The notes beneath the pieces were generated by a model that worked only from the letters and a program-made list of their open reading frames with translations, ran no database searches and had not been told where the DNA came from. Of a stretch of DNA of 64,000 bases, positions 27,066 through 36,230 are shown piece after piece (position 1 is the stretch's first letter; the number at the start of each line of letters is the position of its first letter). The translations under genes and the position numbers were made by a program. The stretch comes from Sphingobacterium faecium. Lineage in GTDB: Bacteria; Bacteroidota; Bacteroidia; Sphingobacteriales; Sphingobacteriaceae. Location of the stretch: positions 55,222-119,221 of the forward strand of contig NZ_QBKH01000009.1 in assembly GCF_003054045.1 (NCBI RefSeq). Reading direction: 5' to 3'.

Positions 27066-27073
27066 CAAAGATA
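27066..27073 (-). promoter_or_regulatory. -7 box giving a near-leaderless transcript
   Basis: Minus-strand TATCTTTG ends 5 nt before the ATG at 27061, so the expected transcription start coincides with the start codon. Confidence 0.45.
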
Positions 27074-27092
27074 CTTAAAATACCGATGAGAT

Positions 27093-27788
27093 CTAGTCTT
27101 TAAACTTTGAAAATTTCTCCCAAAAGCCATCAGCTTGTAATGGAGCTTTTAATGTCATCATTTCTTTTTTGATTGGATGCATAAAAGTCAGCGACCTGGA
27201 ATGTAAACATATACTTCCTTTTGAGCTACCTCTAGGATAACCATATTTATTATCTCCAACGATGGGGCAGCCCATAGTGGACAATTGTACTCGAATCTGG
27301 TGGGTGCGTCCAGTCAATGGCTCTACTTTCAACAGGTGAAACCCATTCAACTCGCCGATCAAGGAATAATCTAATTCGGCATAACTACTTTCTTTCACTT
27401 CTTTGTTGAATGCTTTAGTTACCATTTTTTCTCGATTCCGAACAAGCCAATTAATCAATTTTCCAGCGGGTTCCAATGGCCTTTGTCTGACCACAGCAAG
27501 ATATGTTTTCTTTACCTGTCGATCTTTAAACAATTTATTCATACGCTCTAGTGATTTACTTGTCTTGGCAAAAACAATTAATCCACTAACAGGTCTATCC
27601 AAACGATGGATAACGCCTAGAAAAGCCTCATTAGGTTTATGGTATTTATGTTTTAAATATTCCTTTACCATCTCTTCTAAAGACTTATCACCTGTATCAT
27701 CTACTTGAACAATATCCCCTGCTCTTTTATTGATGGCAATGAGGTGATTATCCTCATATATAACATCTTTATCTGTAATATAATGCAT
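27093..27788 (-). CDS. RluA/RluD-family pseudouridine synthase
   Basis: A 231-aa enzyme. The catalytic motif is VIHRLDRPVSGLIVFAK with the essential Asp. Later motifs include KKTYLAVV, LTGRTHQIRVQLS and GDNKYG, all typical of RluA-type synthases. There is no N-terminal S4 domain, so it is a short form. The target uridines in rRNA or tRNA cannot be read from the sequence. A TATCTTTG box lies 66 bp upstream. Confidence 0.9.
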   Translation of the reverse strand: MHYITDKDVIYEDNHLIAINKRAGDIVQVDDTGDKSLEEMVKEYLKHKYHKPNEAFLGVIHRLDRPVSGLIVFAKTSKSLERMNKLFKDRQVKKTYLAVVRQRPLEPAGKLINWLVRNREKMVTKAFNKEVKESSYAELDYSLIGELNGFHLLKVEPLTGRTHQIRVQLSTMGCPIVGDNKYGYPRGSSKGSICLHSRSLTFMHPIKKEMMTLKAPLQADGFWEKFSKFKD

Positions 27789-27853
27789 TTAAATAAAATA
27801 AAATCCTTCTATAATCAGAATTTATAGACTAAGTGATTTGCTGATTATTAAAA

Positions 27854-27861
27854 CAAAGATA
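27854..27861 (-). promoter_or_regulatory. -7 box upstream of the pseudouridine synthase gene
   Basis: Minus-strand TATCTTTG. No -33 element at 19 nt; the terminator hairpin of the upstream operon occupies that space. Confidence 0.4.
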
Positions 27862-27881
27862 CAGCTAATCGGAATACCGAA

Positions 27882-27926
27882 AAAAAGTAAAGGACAATTT
27901 TACATGAAAATTGTCCTTTACTTTTT
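27882..27926 (-). terminator. Terminator of the mlaEFD-like operon
   Basis: A perfect 20-bp stem (27882-27901 and 27907-27926) with a 5-nt loop, A/T-rich at the base, 17 bp beyond the mlaD-like stop. Confidence 0.88.
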
Positions 27927-27942
27927 GTTAAAATATAATATT

Positions 27943-28947
27943 CTATTGTATCGAATCTTTCAGTGCTTGCTGATTAGCCTTTTTTGTTTCTTTTTCTTTC
28001 TTTTTAAAGAAACCTCTTAGCAAGAAGTTACTTTGCAAAGCTTCCATATTCTGGTCTAATTTAGCTGTACTTGTATTTAAATTCCGTACGACCTCTCTGA
28101 GTTCATTGCCAACTGTAGGGTCGTTGATCAATGTACCGATAGCATTATCTTTATTATTTAATTTATTTGATGCGGCATTTAAGTTTGTCATCAAAGCATT
28201 AGCCGTTTGAGATACCCCCTGTAACTGCGCTGCCGATGATCTTAAACTTGCGAATACTGCGGTATCCGTTGCCAAATCGTGTACTAAACCTTTTTTAGAA
28301 TTTAATTTATCAGTCAATAAAACAAGATTTGAAGTCGCTGTATTTGCGCTCGCCATCACTTGACTGATCGAACGTAAGGATTGCTGTAAAGATGATACTA
28401 AAGCGGTATCGGTCAATAAAGATCCAACCACTCCTCGACCTTCCACCAACCCGCGTGAAATCTCTACGAAATCTGTAGTAATTTTTGCCAGATTCTGATT
28501 ATTTAACTGCAAAGTTTCCATCATTGCCTCCATATCAGCAGCTTTTGCCGAACGAAGAAAGTCGTTCGCTTCGATTGAAGGTGCATTTTGAGAACCACCC
28601 GATATCACAATAATCTTATTACCAATAAGACCGTCAGATCCCAATTTGGTAATGGCATCTTTACGGATATATTCAGCAGATTTTTCTTCAATAGTCATCA
28701 CGACTTCTACATCTTGTAAGTTTTTAAAGTGGATATTTTTAATAATACCGACTTTAACTCCTGAAAACCAAACGTTACTCCCCACTTTCAAACCAGCGAC
28801 ATCAGGAAAAGATGTCGTAATCTCAAAGGTTTTTGTAAATTTCTTTTGCTGGCTACCCAGTATAAATATACCCGCAATCAGAATAGCTAATCCTATAAAA
28901 ACAAATAGTCCAACTATCACTGCTCTCTTATTTTCTGCTTTGCTCAT
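27943..28947 (-). CDS. mlaD: MCE/MlaD-family lipid-transport protein
   Basis: A 334-aa protein. One N-terminal helix (about 8-28, VGLFVFIGLAILIAGIFILG) anchors it in the inner membrane. A single MCE domain follows (about 38-115, FPDVAGLKVGSNVWFSGVKVG). The rest is a long helical tail with repeated Asn/Leu/Ser, probably the tube-forming part. With MlaE and MlaF it should carry phospholipids between the membranes. Third gene of the operon, 4 bp after mlaF. Bacteroidota versions have a longer tail than E. coli MlaD. Confidence 0.85.
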   Translation of the reverse strand: MSKAENKRAVIVGLFVFIGLAILIAGIFILGSQQKKFTKTFEITTSFPDVAGLKVGSNVWFSGVKVGIIKNIHFKNLQDVEVVMTIEEKSAEYIRKDAITKLGSDGLIGNKIIVISGGSQNAPSIEANDFLRSAKAADMEAMMETLQLNNQNLAKITTDFVEISRGLVEGRGVVGSLLTDTALVSSLQQSLRSISQVMASANTATSNLVLLTDKLNSKKGLVHDLATDTAVFASLRSSAAQLQGVSQTANALMTNLNAASNKLNNKDNAIGTLINDPTVGNELREVVRNLNTSTAKLDQNMEALQSNFLLRGFFKKKEKETKKANQQALKDSIQ

Positions 28948-28951
28948 TTAA

Positions 28952-29725
28952 TTAAACAATAAAATTATAATCATAAAACGCTTTAACTCGCGCATCATTT
29001 GTTTCAAATATTTCTTTAAAAGATCCCTGTCTCTCAAATTTCCCATCTAATAGCATTACAATGCGATCACCCACTGATCGCGCGCAAGCTAAATCATGTG
29101 TAATAATAATGGATGAGGTTTTATAACGCAGCTGGACTTCATTGATTAGACTATTGATATCTAAACAAGTGATCGGATCTAATCCCGCAGTAGGCTCATC
29201 GTACATCATAATATCTGGACGTAAGATCAATGTACGCGCGATACCAATTCTTTTTCGTTGACCTCCTGATAATTCTGAAGGCATTTGATTAATCGCTTGT
29301 GATAACCCTACACCCTCCAATACATCTTCTACTTCTTTATTAATTTCTGTTCTTGTCAGATTTCTTTTATTACGTATCAATGGAAATTCCAAGTTTTCCC
29401 GAACAGTCATACTGTCGTACAAAGCACTGTTCTGAAATGAAAATCCAATTTTTAAACGGAGCTTCATGAGATCATGATCTCTTAGATCGTTGACCGAAAT
29501 CCCTAAAACATCGATTGTTCCGTTATCTGGCTTCAATAAACCCGCAATAAGCTTAATCAGGACTGATTTACCTGTACCTGATCGTCCCAATACGACTAAG
29601 TTTTCTCCACGGTATAAATCTAGATCTACATTTTTCAAAACATGATTTTCACCAAATGATTTACTGACTCCACGTAGGGTAATAACAGCATCCTGATAAT
29701 CAATATGTGTTTTAGCTTTTTCCAT
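28952..29725 (-). CDS. mlaF: MlaF-like ABC ATPase for lipid transport
   Basis: A 257-aa ATPase. Walker A LGRSGTGKSVLIK, signature LSGGQRKRIGIARTL, Walker B IMMYDEPTAGLDP and H-loop IITHD are intact. The sequence family (FSFQNSALYDSMTVREN) is that of MlaF/Ttg2A. It lies 2 bp after the permease gene. Confidence 0.9.
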   Translation of the reverse strand: MEKAKTHIDYQDAVITLRGVSKSFGENHVLKNVDLDLYRGENLVVLGRSGTGKSVLIKLIAGLLKPDNGTIDVLGISVNDLRDHDLMKLRLKIGFSFQNSALYDSMTVRENLEFPLIRNKRNLTRTEINKEVEDVLEGVGLSQAINQMPSELSGGQRKRIGIARTLILRPDIMMYDEPTAGLDPITCLDINSLINEVQLRYKTSSIIITHDLACARSVGDRIVMLLDGKFERQGSFKEIFETNDARVKAFYDYNFIV

Positions 29726-29727
29726 AC

Positions 29728-30486
29728 CTAATTTATTATCGCTAAAATTTGTACAATAATAATCTCTTCAATAAAAACTAAGAACATAGAGGCAACAACC
29801 GCAGCATTAGCTGCTTTACCCACACCCTCTGTCCCTTTTGAGGAATAATATCCACAATAACAACTTACTGCTCCAATTGTAAAACCAAATACGACAGCTC
29901 TAAACACCATCGCCCATAAATCTTGATAGCCAATGGTTTCAAATACTTGCGTAAAGAAACTTAAAAAGCTTAAATCATCTTTGGATGCCAAACTCAGGTA
30001 TCCACCTAGCAGTCCAATTCCTGCAACATAAAAAGTTAAAATAGGGATACTGATTGTTGTCGCGATGATGCGACTAACGATTAAGAATTTAAATGGATTG
30101 GTCCCCGATACCTCCATGGCATCAATCTGTTCAGTCACATTCATAGAGCTCAACTCTGCTCCTACCTGCGAACCGATTTTACCTGAAGCAATTAATGCTG
30201 TCACTAAAGGTGCTAAAGCACGTACGATCGCAATAGAAATCAAAGAAGGCAACCAAGAGGTAGCTCCGAACTCTTCCAATGAAGGACGTGACTGTTTTGT
30301 AAAAACAAACCCGACAATAAAGCCCGTTACACTAATCAAGGGCAAGGATTTCCAGCCTATCTCAAAACATTGCCGTATTATTTCCTTAAATTCATATGGT
30401 GGCGTAACAAGTTCGCGCCAAAATCGAAGTAAGAAACGATGAATATTTGCAAATTCAGTAAAAAATGATCGAAGTTTATTTAACAT
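29728..30486 (-). CDS. mlaE: MlaE-like permease for lipid transport
   Basis: A 252-aa polytopic protein. The family core is visible: VTGFIVGFVFTKQ, ALAPLVTALIASGKIGSQVGAELSSM split over the EQIDAMEV motif, and the C-terminal AVVASMFLVFIEEIIIVQ. It is the first gene of a three-gene operon with mlaF and mlaD. Periplasmic and outer-membrane Mla parts are not in this window. Confidence 0.9.
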   Translation of the reverse strand: MLNKLRSFFTEFANIHRFLLRFWRELVTPPYEFKEIIRQCFEIGWKSLPLISVTGFIVGFVFTKQSRPSLEEFGATSWLPSLISIAIVRALAPLVTALIASGKIGSQVGAELSSMNVTEQIDAMEVSGTNPFKFLIVSRIIATTISIPILTFYVAGIGLLGGYLSLASKDDLSFLSFFTQVFETIGYQDLWAMVFRAVVFGFTIGAVSCYCGYYSSKGTEGVGKAANAAVVASMFLVFIEEIIIVQILAIIN

Positions 30487-30743
30487 TAAAATAAATATTT
30501 CCTGTGTATAATAATTCTATAACACGAATGAAGGGATAAAGGTACAAAAAATAGGTAATTATTATCATCCCATAATCACTTACTTTGAGACTAAGCTTTC
30601 TTATAATCCTAGAAAACAACAAAATAATCTCCATAAAGTTTTGCCTTCATCAAAAAACATACCATGGATTAAACCATTTGCTAATTCAACATGTCATACC
30701 TACAAAGATTCTATAATTTCACAATTTATAAAATTGAATTGTC

Positions 30744-32267
30744 ATGAATAAAGTTAAACATATAAAACTAATCGCTATAGCAGTATTTACTATACTATTT
30801 TTTGCGATTCCAAAGTCATCCATAGCGCAACGTGGATACTCCAATTATAATAGTGGTGTATCTTTTCAAACATTTTATGATGAATTAGCTCCCTATGGTG
30901 ATTGGGTAAACGATCGTACTTACGGCTATATATGGATTCCTGATGTAGGTCCTAATTTTCAACCTTATTCTACTAACGGATATTGGACTATGACTGAATA
31001 TGGCAATACCTGGGTATCGAACTATTCTTGGGGTTGGGCACCATTCCACTATGGAAGATGGGAATACAATAACAATTATGGTTGGGCATGGATTCCAGAT
31101 TATGAATGGGGACCTGCATGGGTAAATTGGAGAGAGGGATCTGGTTATTATGGCTGGGCACCTTTGGGAATAAATATCTCGATCAACCTACCTATGAATT
31201 TATGGGTATTTGTTGGATCATCTAACATTTATAGTAATAGATTAGACCGTTACTATGTACATCCTAGAAATTATAATAATTTTTATAATAATACGACAAT
31301 TATCCACAATACGGTTATTATTAACAATAGAAACTATTATGGTGGTCCAAGAAGATCGGATATTGAAAGAAGTACAGGTAGACGTGTTAATGTAAGAAGT
31401 ATCAACGATGCAGGAAGACCAGGAGCATCACGTGTGACTAGAAGTAGCGTTGATATGTACCGCCCAAATGTGGATCGTAACTCTAGAACAGATGCAAGAC
31501 CAAGCCGAGTTGCTGAAGCTTCATCTCGTACAAGAAGCAACAATACGACCTTACAAAATAGAAATGATCGAGTGATCTCCACGAGAGATAACATGACCAG
31601 TACAAGAGGTAACCGCGAATTGTATATTGACAATAGTGGAAATGCGACCGTAAGATCAAGCACAGACTCAAACACAGGGAATAAAACAACTGAGCGTTCT
31701 GGAAATAATAGCAATACTGTGGATAGAACACAAAATGTAGACAGTCGTGTAAATAATAATGGAAATAACAGTAATAGTCGGACAAGAACGAATACAACTA
31801 CTACAGGAAATACGAGAGAAAGAGTACCGTCAACTGAAAACAATAATACTTCAGTTCGTACTGAACGATCTTCAAGTAATCCTCCTGCTGTAGAACAATC
31901 GAGAACGGAACGTCCTGCTAGGGTACAAAATACTTCTGGAAGTGAAACTAGAAGTAGCAGAACTGCTCCATCGAATACGACTGATCGTCCAACTAATGTG
32001 CAAAATACTTCTGGAAGTGAAACTAGAAGTAGCAGAACTGCTCCATCGAATACTACTGAACGTCCAGCTAGGGTACAAAATACTTCTGGAAGTGAAACTA
32101 GAAGTAGTAGAACTGCTCCGTCAAATAATACTGAACGTCCAGCGAGAGTGCAATCTAACTCGGCAGAAAGAGGTTCTTCGAGTAGAGCTTCAACCAGCAA
32201 TGTGGAAAGAAGTTCATCACAATCAGGCACAGCACGTAGCACAAATAGTGGTTCGCGCACCAGATAA
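30744..32267 (+). CDS. DUF6600-type exported protein with low-complexity repeat tail
   Basis: A 507-aa protein. The signal peptide ends SSIAQ (about 29). Residues about 38-155 are very Trp/Tyr/Gly rich with repeated GYIWIPD, WGWAPFHYGRW and WAWIPDYEWGPAW motifs, the DUF6600 pattern. The remainder is Ser/Thr/Asn/Arg-rich, with three 25-residue repeats (VQNTSGSETRSSRTAPSN...). It is probably an envelope or surface protein with a disordered basic tail. A terminator follows. Confidence 0.75.
   Translation: MNKVKHIKLIAIAVFTILFFAIPKSSIAQRGYSNYNSGVSFQTFYDELAPYGDWVNDRTYGYIWIPDVGPNFQPYSTNGYWTMTEYGNTWVSNYSWGWAPFHYGRWEYNNNYGWAWIPDYEWGPAWVNWREGSGYYGWAPLGINISINLPMNLWVFVGSSNIYSNRLDRYYVHPRNYNNFYNNTTIIHNTVIINNRNYYGGPRRSDIERSTGRRVNVRSINDAGRPGASRVTRSSVDMYRPNVDRNSRTDARPSRVAEASSRTRSNNTTLQNRNDRVISTRDNMTSTRGNRELYIDNSGNATVRSSTDSNTGNKTTERSGNNSNTVDRTQNVDSRVNNNGNNSNSRTRTNTTTTGNTRERVPSTENNNTSVRTERSSSNPPAVEQSRTERPARVQNTSGSETRSSRTAPSNTTDRPTNVQNTSGSETRSSRTAPSNTTERPARVQNTSGSETRSSRTAPSNNTERPARVQSNSAERGSSSRASTSNVERSSSQSGTARSTNSGSRTR
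31926..32150 (+). repeat. Three tandem 75-bp coding repeats
   Basis: Copies start at 31926, 32001 and 32076, exactly 75 bp apart, each encoding 25 residues beginning QNTSGSETRSS. They differ by only a few bases. In-frame length change by recombination is expected. Confidence 0.88.
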
Positions 32268-32286
32268 ACAAAAACAAGATTCGTTT

Positions 32287-32322
32287 AAAAGAGGTTTGGT
32301 ATTGGATTATCAAACCTCTTTT
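32287..32322 (+). terminator. Terminator after the DUF6600 gene
   Basis: A 12-bp stem (AAAAGAGGTTTG and CAAACCTCTTTT) with a 12-nt loop and a trailing T run. Confidence 0.85.
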
Positions 32323-32429
32323 TTATTCCCCATATACCATGGCGCAAAAGTTTCATTTTTCGAACAATTACCTTAAATTGATGTTAATTAGTAAATTTAC
32401 ATCATTATTTATTTAATAAAACGAGGCGA

Positions 32430-33602
32430 ATGGCTCAACTTACATCTATACTAGATAACGATTTTTACAAGTTCACTATGCAATATGCTGTTGTCAAGCT
32501 CTTTCCCAAAGCAAAGGCTCGATATCAATTTATAAATCGTGGACAGCATAAATATCCTCCAGGATTTGATCAAAAACTAAGAGAAGCAATTGACGCAATG
32601 GCAAAATTAAAATTGACCAAAGCTGAAAAAACATTTTTTGCGCAAAACTGTCCCTACATCGATCCAACTTATTTTGACTTTTTACAAGGCTATCGGTATG
32701 ATCCTGAAGAGATCACCATTATCCAGAATGGTGATGATTTAGAAGTTAAAATTGAGGGATATTGGTATCGTACCATCCTATGGGAAGTTCCGGTTATGTC
32801 TTTAATATGTGAGCTTTACTATGAAGTCACGGAACAGGAGCGCTTATCAGATGAACAGGTAATCACTGATGCTAGAAATAAAATTGAGAAATATAAAAAG
32901 TTGGCCATCACGATTGCAGATTTTGGTACAAGAAGACGACATTCGTATCAGGTACATCAACTTGTTGTGGAAACTTTAAAAAAATATGGCGCCGGTACCT
33001 TCATCGGAACAAGTAACGTACACCTTGCTATGCAATATCAAACTAAACCAATCGGCACGCATGCGCATGAATGGTTTATGTTTCATGCTGCTAAATATGG
33101 ATTCAAAATGGCAAATTTACTAGGCTTAGAGCATTGGGCAGATGTGTATCGAGGTGATTTAGGAATTGCATTATCCGATACCTATACAACAGAAGTATTC
33201 TTTAGACAATTTGACAAGAAACTTACGAAACTATTTGATGGGGTAAGACATGATAGTGGAGATCCAATAGAGTTTGCCGAGAAAATAATTTCGCATTATG
33301 TCAATAAGGGAATCGATCCTTTATCAAAAACTATTATTTTTTCCGATGGATTAGATTATGAAAAAGTCGCTCATATTACACAATATTGCAAAGGAAAGAT
33401 TGGGTATTCATTTGGAGTTGGAACAAATTTCACTAACGATGTGGGATTAAAACAAATGAACATCGTGATTAAGATGACTGAAACTCAGCCCGAGGATGAC
33501 GAATGGACTCAGGTCATAAAACTATCTGATGAACCTAAAAAAAACACAGGAGACCTCGCTACGATCAAATTGGCAAAACAAATATTAATGATACATGACT
33601 AG
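32430..33602 (+). CDS. pncB: Nicotinate phosphoribosyltransferase
   Basis: A 390-aa enzyme making nicotinate mononucleotide in NAD salvage. The N-terminus SILDNDFYKFTMQYAVVKLF is characteristic. Further motifs are ADFGTRRRHS, GTSNVHLAMQY, the PIGTHAHEWFMFHAA segment with the catalytic His, and RHDSGDP. Length matches PncB. The next gene overlaps its 3' end by 8 bp. Confidence 0.95.
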   Translation: MAQLTSILDNDFYKFTMQYAVVKLFPKAKARYQFINRGQHKYPPGFDQKLREAIDAMAKLKLTKAEKTFFAQNCPYIDPTYFDFLQGYRYDPEEITIIQNGDDLEVKIEGYWYRTILWEVPVMSLICELYYEVTEQERLSDEQVITDARNKIEKYKKLAITIADFGTRRRHSYQVHQLVVETLKKYGAGTFIGTSNVHLAMQYQTKPIGTHAHEWFMFHAAKYGFKMANLLGLEHWADVYRGDLGIALSDTYTTEVFFRQFDKKLTKLFDGVRHDSGDPIEFAEKIISHYVNKGIDPLSKTIIFSDGLDYEKVAHITQYCKGKIGYSFGVGTNFTNDVGLKQMNIVIKMTETQPEDDEWTQVIKLSDEPKKNTGDLATIKLAKQILMIHD

Positions 33603-34296
33603 AGATATATACGGCGAAGCCTTAAATGATTATTACCTTCACCAAAAAGAGATAGCTCCTCTACTTTTACATAGTAGTTATGGAGATATTGAAGAAATGC
33701 CGGTAGATATATTTTTTCGTGACCAAGAAGAGATCCCTGAATTAGAATTTATCGCACTTTCTCTATGTGACGGTCGTGTTTTGGATGTTGGTGCTGGTGC
33801 TGGTTGTCACACCTTATATTTACAAGACAAAAACTTTGATGTTGAGGCTTTAGAAATATCGAATATTGCATGCCAAATCATGCAGCAACGGGGTGTTCAA
33901 AAAATCCATCATACCGACTTCTATCAATTTAAAGGTGAGCAATATGATACACTTTTATTCTTAATGAATGGGATTGGACTGGCTGGAGATATTGACGGAT
34001 TTAAAAAATTATTACATCATGCTGAATCATTATTGACTTCAAGAGGTCAACTTATTTTTGATACTTCAAATATTGATTATCTTTATGAAGAGTATAAAAT
34101 AAAGCGTCCAGAACATTATTTTGGAGAAATTAATTACCAATATCAATATCAAGGAAATTTTGGAGAGAAATTTAAGTGGTTATATATGGACCAAAAAATG
34201 CTCATTAACATTGCTCATGAATTGAACTGGGTTGTTCAAATTTTATTTGAAGATGAGCATGACCAATATTTAGTTCGAATGGAAAAAAGAAAATAG
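33595..34296 (+). CDS. Class I SAM-dependent methyltransferase
   Basis: A 233-aa protein. Motif I is VLDVGAGAGCHTLYLQ (about residues 61-76), followed by an acidic end of strand 2 (VEALEIS) and the strand-4 motif DTLLFLMNGIGL. The substrate is unknown. The 8-bp overlap with pncB suggests translational coupling. It ends with a 24-bp perfect inverted repeat. Confidence 0.85.
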   Translation: MTRDIYGEALNDYYLHQKEIAPLLLHSSYGDIEEMPVDIFFRDQEEIPELEFIALSLCDGRVLDVGAGAGCHTLYLQDKNFDVEALEISNIACQIMQQRGVQKIHHTDFYQFKGEQYDTLLFLMNGIGLAGDIDGFKKLLHHAESLLTSRGQLIFDTSNIDYLYEEYKIKRPEHYFGEINYQYQYQGNFGEKFKWLYMDQKMLINIAHELNWVVQILFEDEHDQYLVRMEKRK

Positions 34297-34350
34297 CATC
34301 TGCTGCGATCCAAAACTGACTCTATTAAAATAGCCTCTGTTCTTTTATCA

Positions 34351-34404
34351 TGAAACTTATATCAAATTCAAATATTACCTTATTTGAATTTGATATAAGT
34401 TTCA
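34351..34404. terminator. 24-bp perfect inverted repeat between convergent genes
   Basis: Arms 34351-34374 and 34381-34404 match exactly around a 6-nt loop. The right arm encodes the last residues and stop of the lipoprotein gene at 34380. It probably ends transcription from both sides, although the arms are AT-rich. Confidence 0.7.
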
Positions 34405-34853
34405 ATAATAATCTGCTTCACTCCTAATTCTGGAAGATTTTCTTCTCCCTTTTGAATGAGGGTGTCTCCTTTTTGAATCAATTCGAAATCAAAGATATTA
34501 TTTTCCCAATCTCGCATACTGCAGTATTGAAGTCGTTCTTGATATTTGTTACCATTTAATGTATAAGTTCCACCTCCAGAAACAAATAAAGGATCTTTTC
34601 CTTTGCCCTTCTCTTTGTCGTGATTAAAGAAAGAAAAATGATTTTCATTGAACATTTTAAACATCTCTGTTTTTAATGTATCTGAAAAAGCAATAATAGT
34701 ATCCCCTCCTTTGATGGTTTTACTTTCAATTAAACGATAGGTTCCTGAAAGGTTTTGATCACTTTCGACTGCCTTATCTATTTTTTTAGAACAAGAGGTA
34801 CACAAAATAAAGGACAACAAGACTAGCAGCTTTTGATTTTTTAGGTTTTTCAT
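34380..34853 (-). CDS. Small lipocalin-like lipoprotein
   Basis: A 157-aa lipoprotein. The signal peptide ends ILCTSC (Cys21). The mature part is beta-rich (GTYRLIESKTIKGGD, GGGTYTLNGNKYQERL, FDFELIQKGDTLIQKG), resembling small lipocalin-like Bacteroidota proteins. Specific function is unknown. It lies alone between the methyltransferase and the GH16 gene. Confidence 0.6.
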   Translation of the reverse strand: MKNLKNQKLLVLLSFILCTSCSKKIDKAVESDQNLSGTYRLIESKTIKGGDTIIAFSDTLKTEMFKMFNENHFSFFNHDKEKGKGKDPLFVSGGGTYTLNGNKYQERLQYCSMRDWENNIFDFELIQKGDTLIQKGEENLPELGVKQIIIETYIKFK

Positions 34854-35011
34854 AAAATGGTTTTATAATAATAGCGTTCAAATAATTATAGTCTGAACGC
34901 TATTAAAGATGCAAGAAATTATTTATAGCACCAAATTGCTATTTTCAATTTCCCGTTTATATAAAAAATGTATCACAGTAAACCGTTGGACATGCGGTGA
35001 AGAATAATAAA

Positions 35012-35857
35012 TTACTGATATACTTTCACCCAATCAATCAGCATTTCCACGGGTAATTGTTTCGAATCAACTTTCCCGACCCAATTACCTCCTAATTGTT
35101 GATCTATTAATAAAAAGAAAGGTTGGTCATATGGCCATTGTGCTTGATCTAATTCAGTAATTCTAGGATATGTAAACGTATCTTTACCATTTAACTGGAA
35201 TACAATCCGATCAGGATACCAGCTTATGCCATATATATTATATGCAGCTGCATTGATTTTAGCTGTTCCGGAATGTGGCGGATTATTTTTTCTTCCGAGA
35301 TCCAATGTATAATAGGAATGAGTTGTCTGATAGATGATCGAATCATGATTAAGATGTTCCATAATATCAATTTCTCCATTTTTAGGATACTTGCCATATT
35401 TATCTAATTCAGCAAGCATCCACATAGCCGGCCATGCTCCTTGTGCACTACCAAGCTTAGCGCGTATTTCAATTCGACCATATTGAAAGGCAAACTTTCC
35501 TTTACTCCAAATACCACCTGTTAAGAAAGGACGGGAATCTCTGGACGAATCCGAATTATTAATGCCCTTCAAAATCAGTTTACCATCTTCCATTGCAAAA
35601 CAGGCAGTATCCATACTCATATGTCTATTCCAATCAGACTCGCCTGCGGGTATTTTACTCCATTTTGTCGTATCCATAGAAGTGCCATTAAAATGATCTT
35701 CCCAGATCAATTTCCATTTTTTTGCTTCACGACCCTTATGTTGTATAAACACATGTGGATGTGTTTTTAAGCGATTGCTAACTTGACATGAAGTTAAAAA
35801 TGCCATGCATGTAAAATATAGAATAAAATAATTAGTCATCTGCATAAAAAATTGCAT
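35012..35857 (-). CDS. Glycoside hydrolase family 16 lipoprotein (beta-glucanase type)
   Basis: A 281-aa secreted enzyme. The signal peptide ends AFLTSC; the start could be the first ATG or the one 6 codons later. The catalytic GH16 motif is GEIDIMEHL (E-x-D-x-x-E) at about residue 165. Typical flanks are KLIWEDHFNG, AWPAMWMLAE, YGISWYPDRI and a final MLIDWVKVYQ. It should cleave beta-1,3 or mixed-linked glucans, or related galactans, at the cell surface. No SusCD pair is directly adjacent. Confidence 0.88.
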   Translation of the reverse strand: MQFFMQMTNYFILYFTCMAFLTSCQVSNRLKTHPHVFIQHKGREAKKWKLIWEDHFNGTSMDTTKWSKIPAGESDWNRHMSMDTACFAMEDGKLILKGINNSDSSRDSRPFLTGGIWSKGKFAFQYGRIEIRAKLGSAQGAWPAMWMLAELDKYGKYPKNGEIDIMEHLNHDSIIYQTTHSYYTLDLGRKNNPPHSGTAKINAAAYNIYGISWYPDRIVFQLNGKDTFTYPRITELDQAQWPYDQPFFLLIDQQLGGNWVGKVDSKQLPVEMLIDWVKVYQ

Positions 35858-36230
35858 TAATATATGTAAAATTACTTAAAAACACTTCTATTATGATTAA
35901 GTATGTGAACCAGTTAGCCAATTATTATATTTGAAATCATTTATGAGGTTTATCTCTCTAAACTTCTCATTGAGACGCTAACAGTAAACAGCCCAATGTA
36001 GGTACAAGATCATCAATAAACATGAGCAAATTAAATTTCACCTTGTGGCACTCTTTAAAACAATCATAATAAATGGTATTTCTACTTCTGCTAATGGATC
36101 TTTATCTATTCTACTATGATCAGCGACTGTAATAAAAATAGTTTGTTTTTCTATTCCAATAGTTTGTTTGGTTAACTAACAGATTTCAACAGCTGATTAA
36201 TTTCAAAAAATATAATTATTTGCTAGAAAA
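35858..36230. other. Intergenic 373 bp with a short gene relic
   Basis: AT-rich sequence upstream of the GH16 gene. The only coding-like signal is a short minus-strand frame at 36038-36175 (listed separately). No clear promoter box was seen. Confidence 0.5.
36038..36175 (-). pseudogene. Possible relic of a sulfatase/alkaline-phosphatase superfamily gene
   Basis: A 45-codon frame reads QTIFITVADHSRIDKDPL followed by AEVEIPFIMIV. The ADH and IPFIM pattern resembles the metal-binding region of LTA-synthase-type sulfatases. Stops lie on both sides in the same frame, so only a fragment remains. The assignment rests on a short match. Confidence 0.3.

Noticed and set aside
31337..32260. A 307-codon minus-strand frame opposite the DUF6600 gene
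   Set aside because: Leu/Val-rich shadow of a Ser/Thr/Arg/Asn-rich coding tail; the plus strand has the signal peptide and the Trp/Tyr domain.
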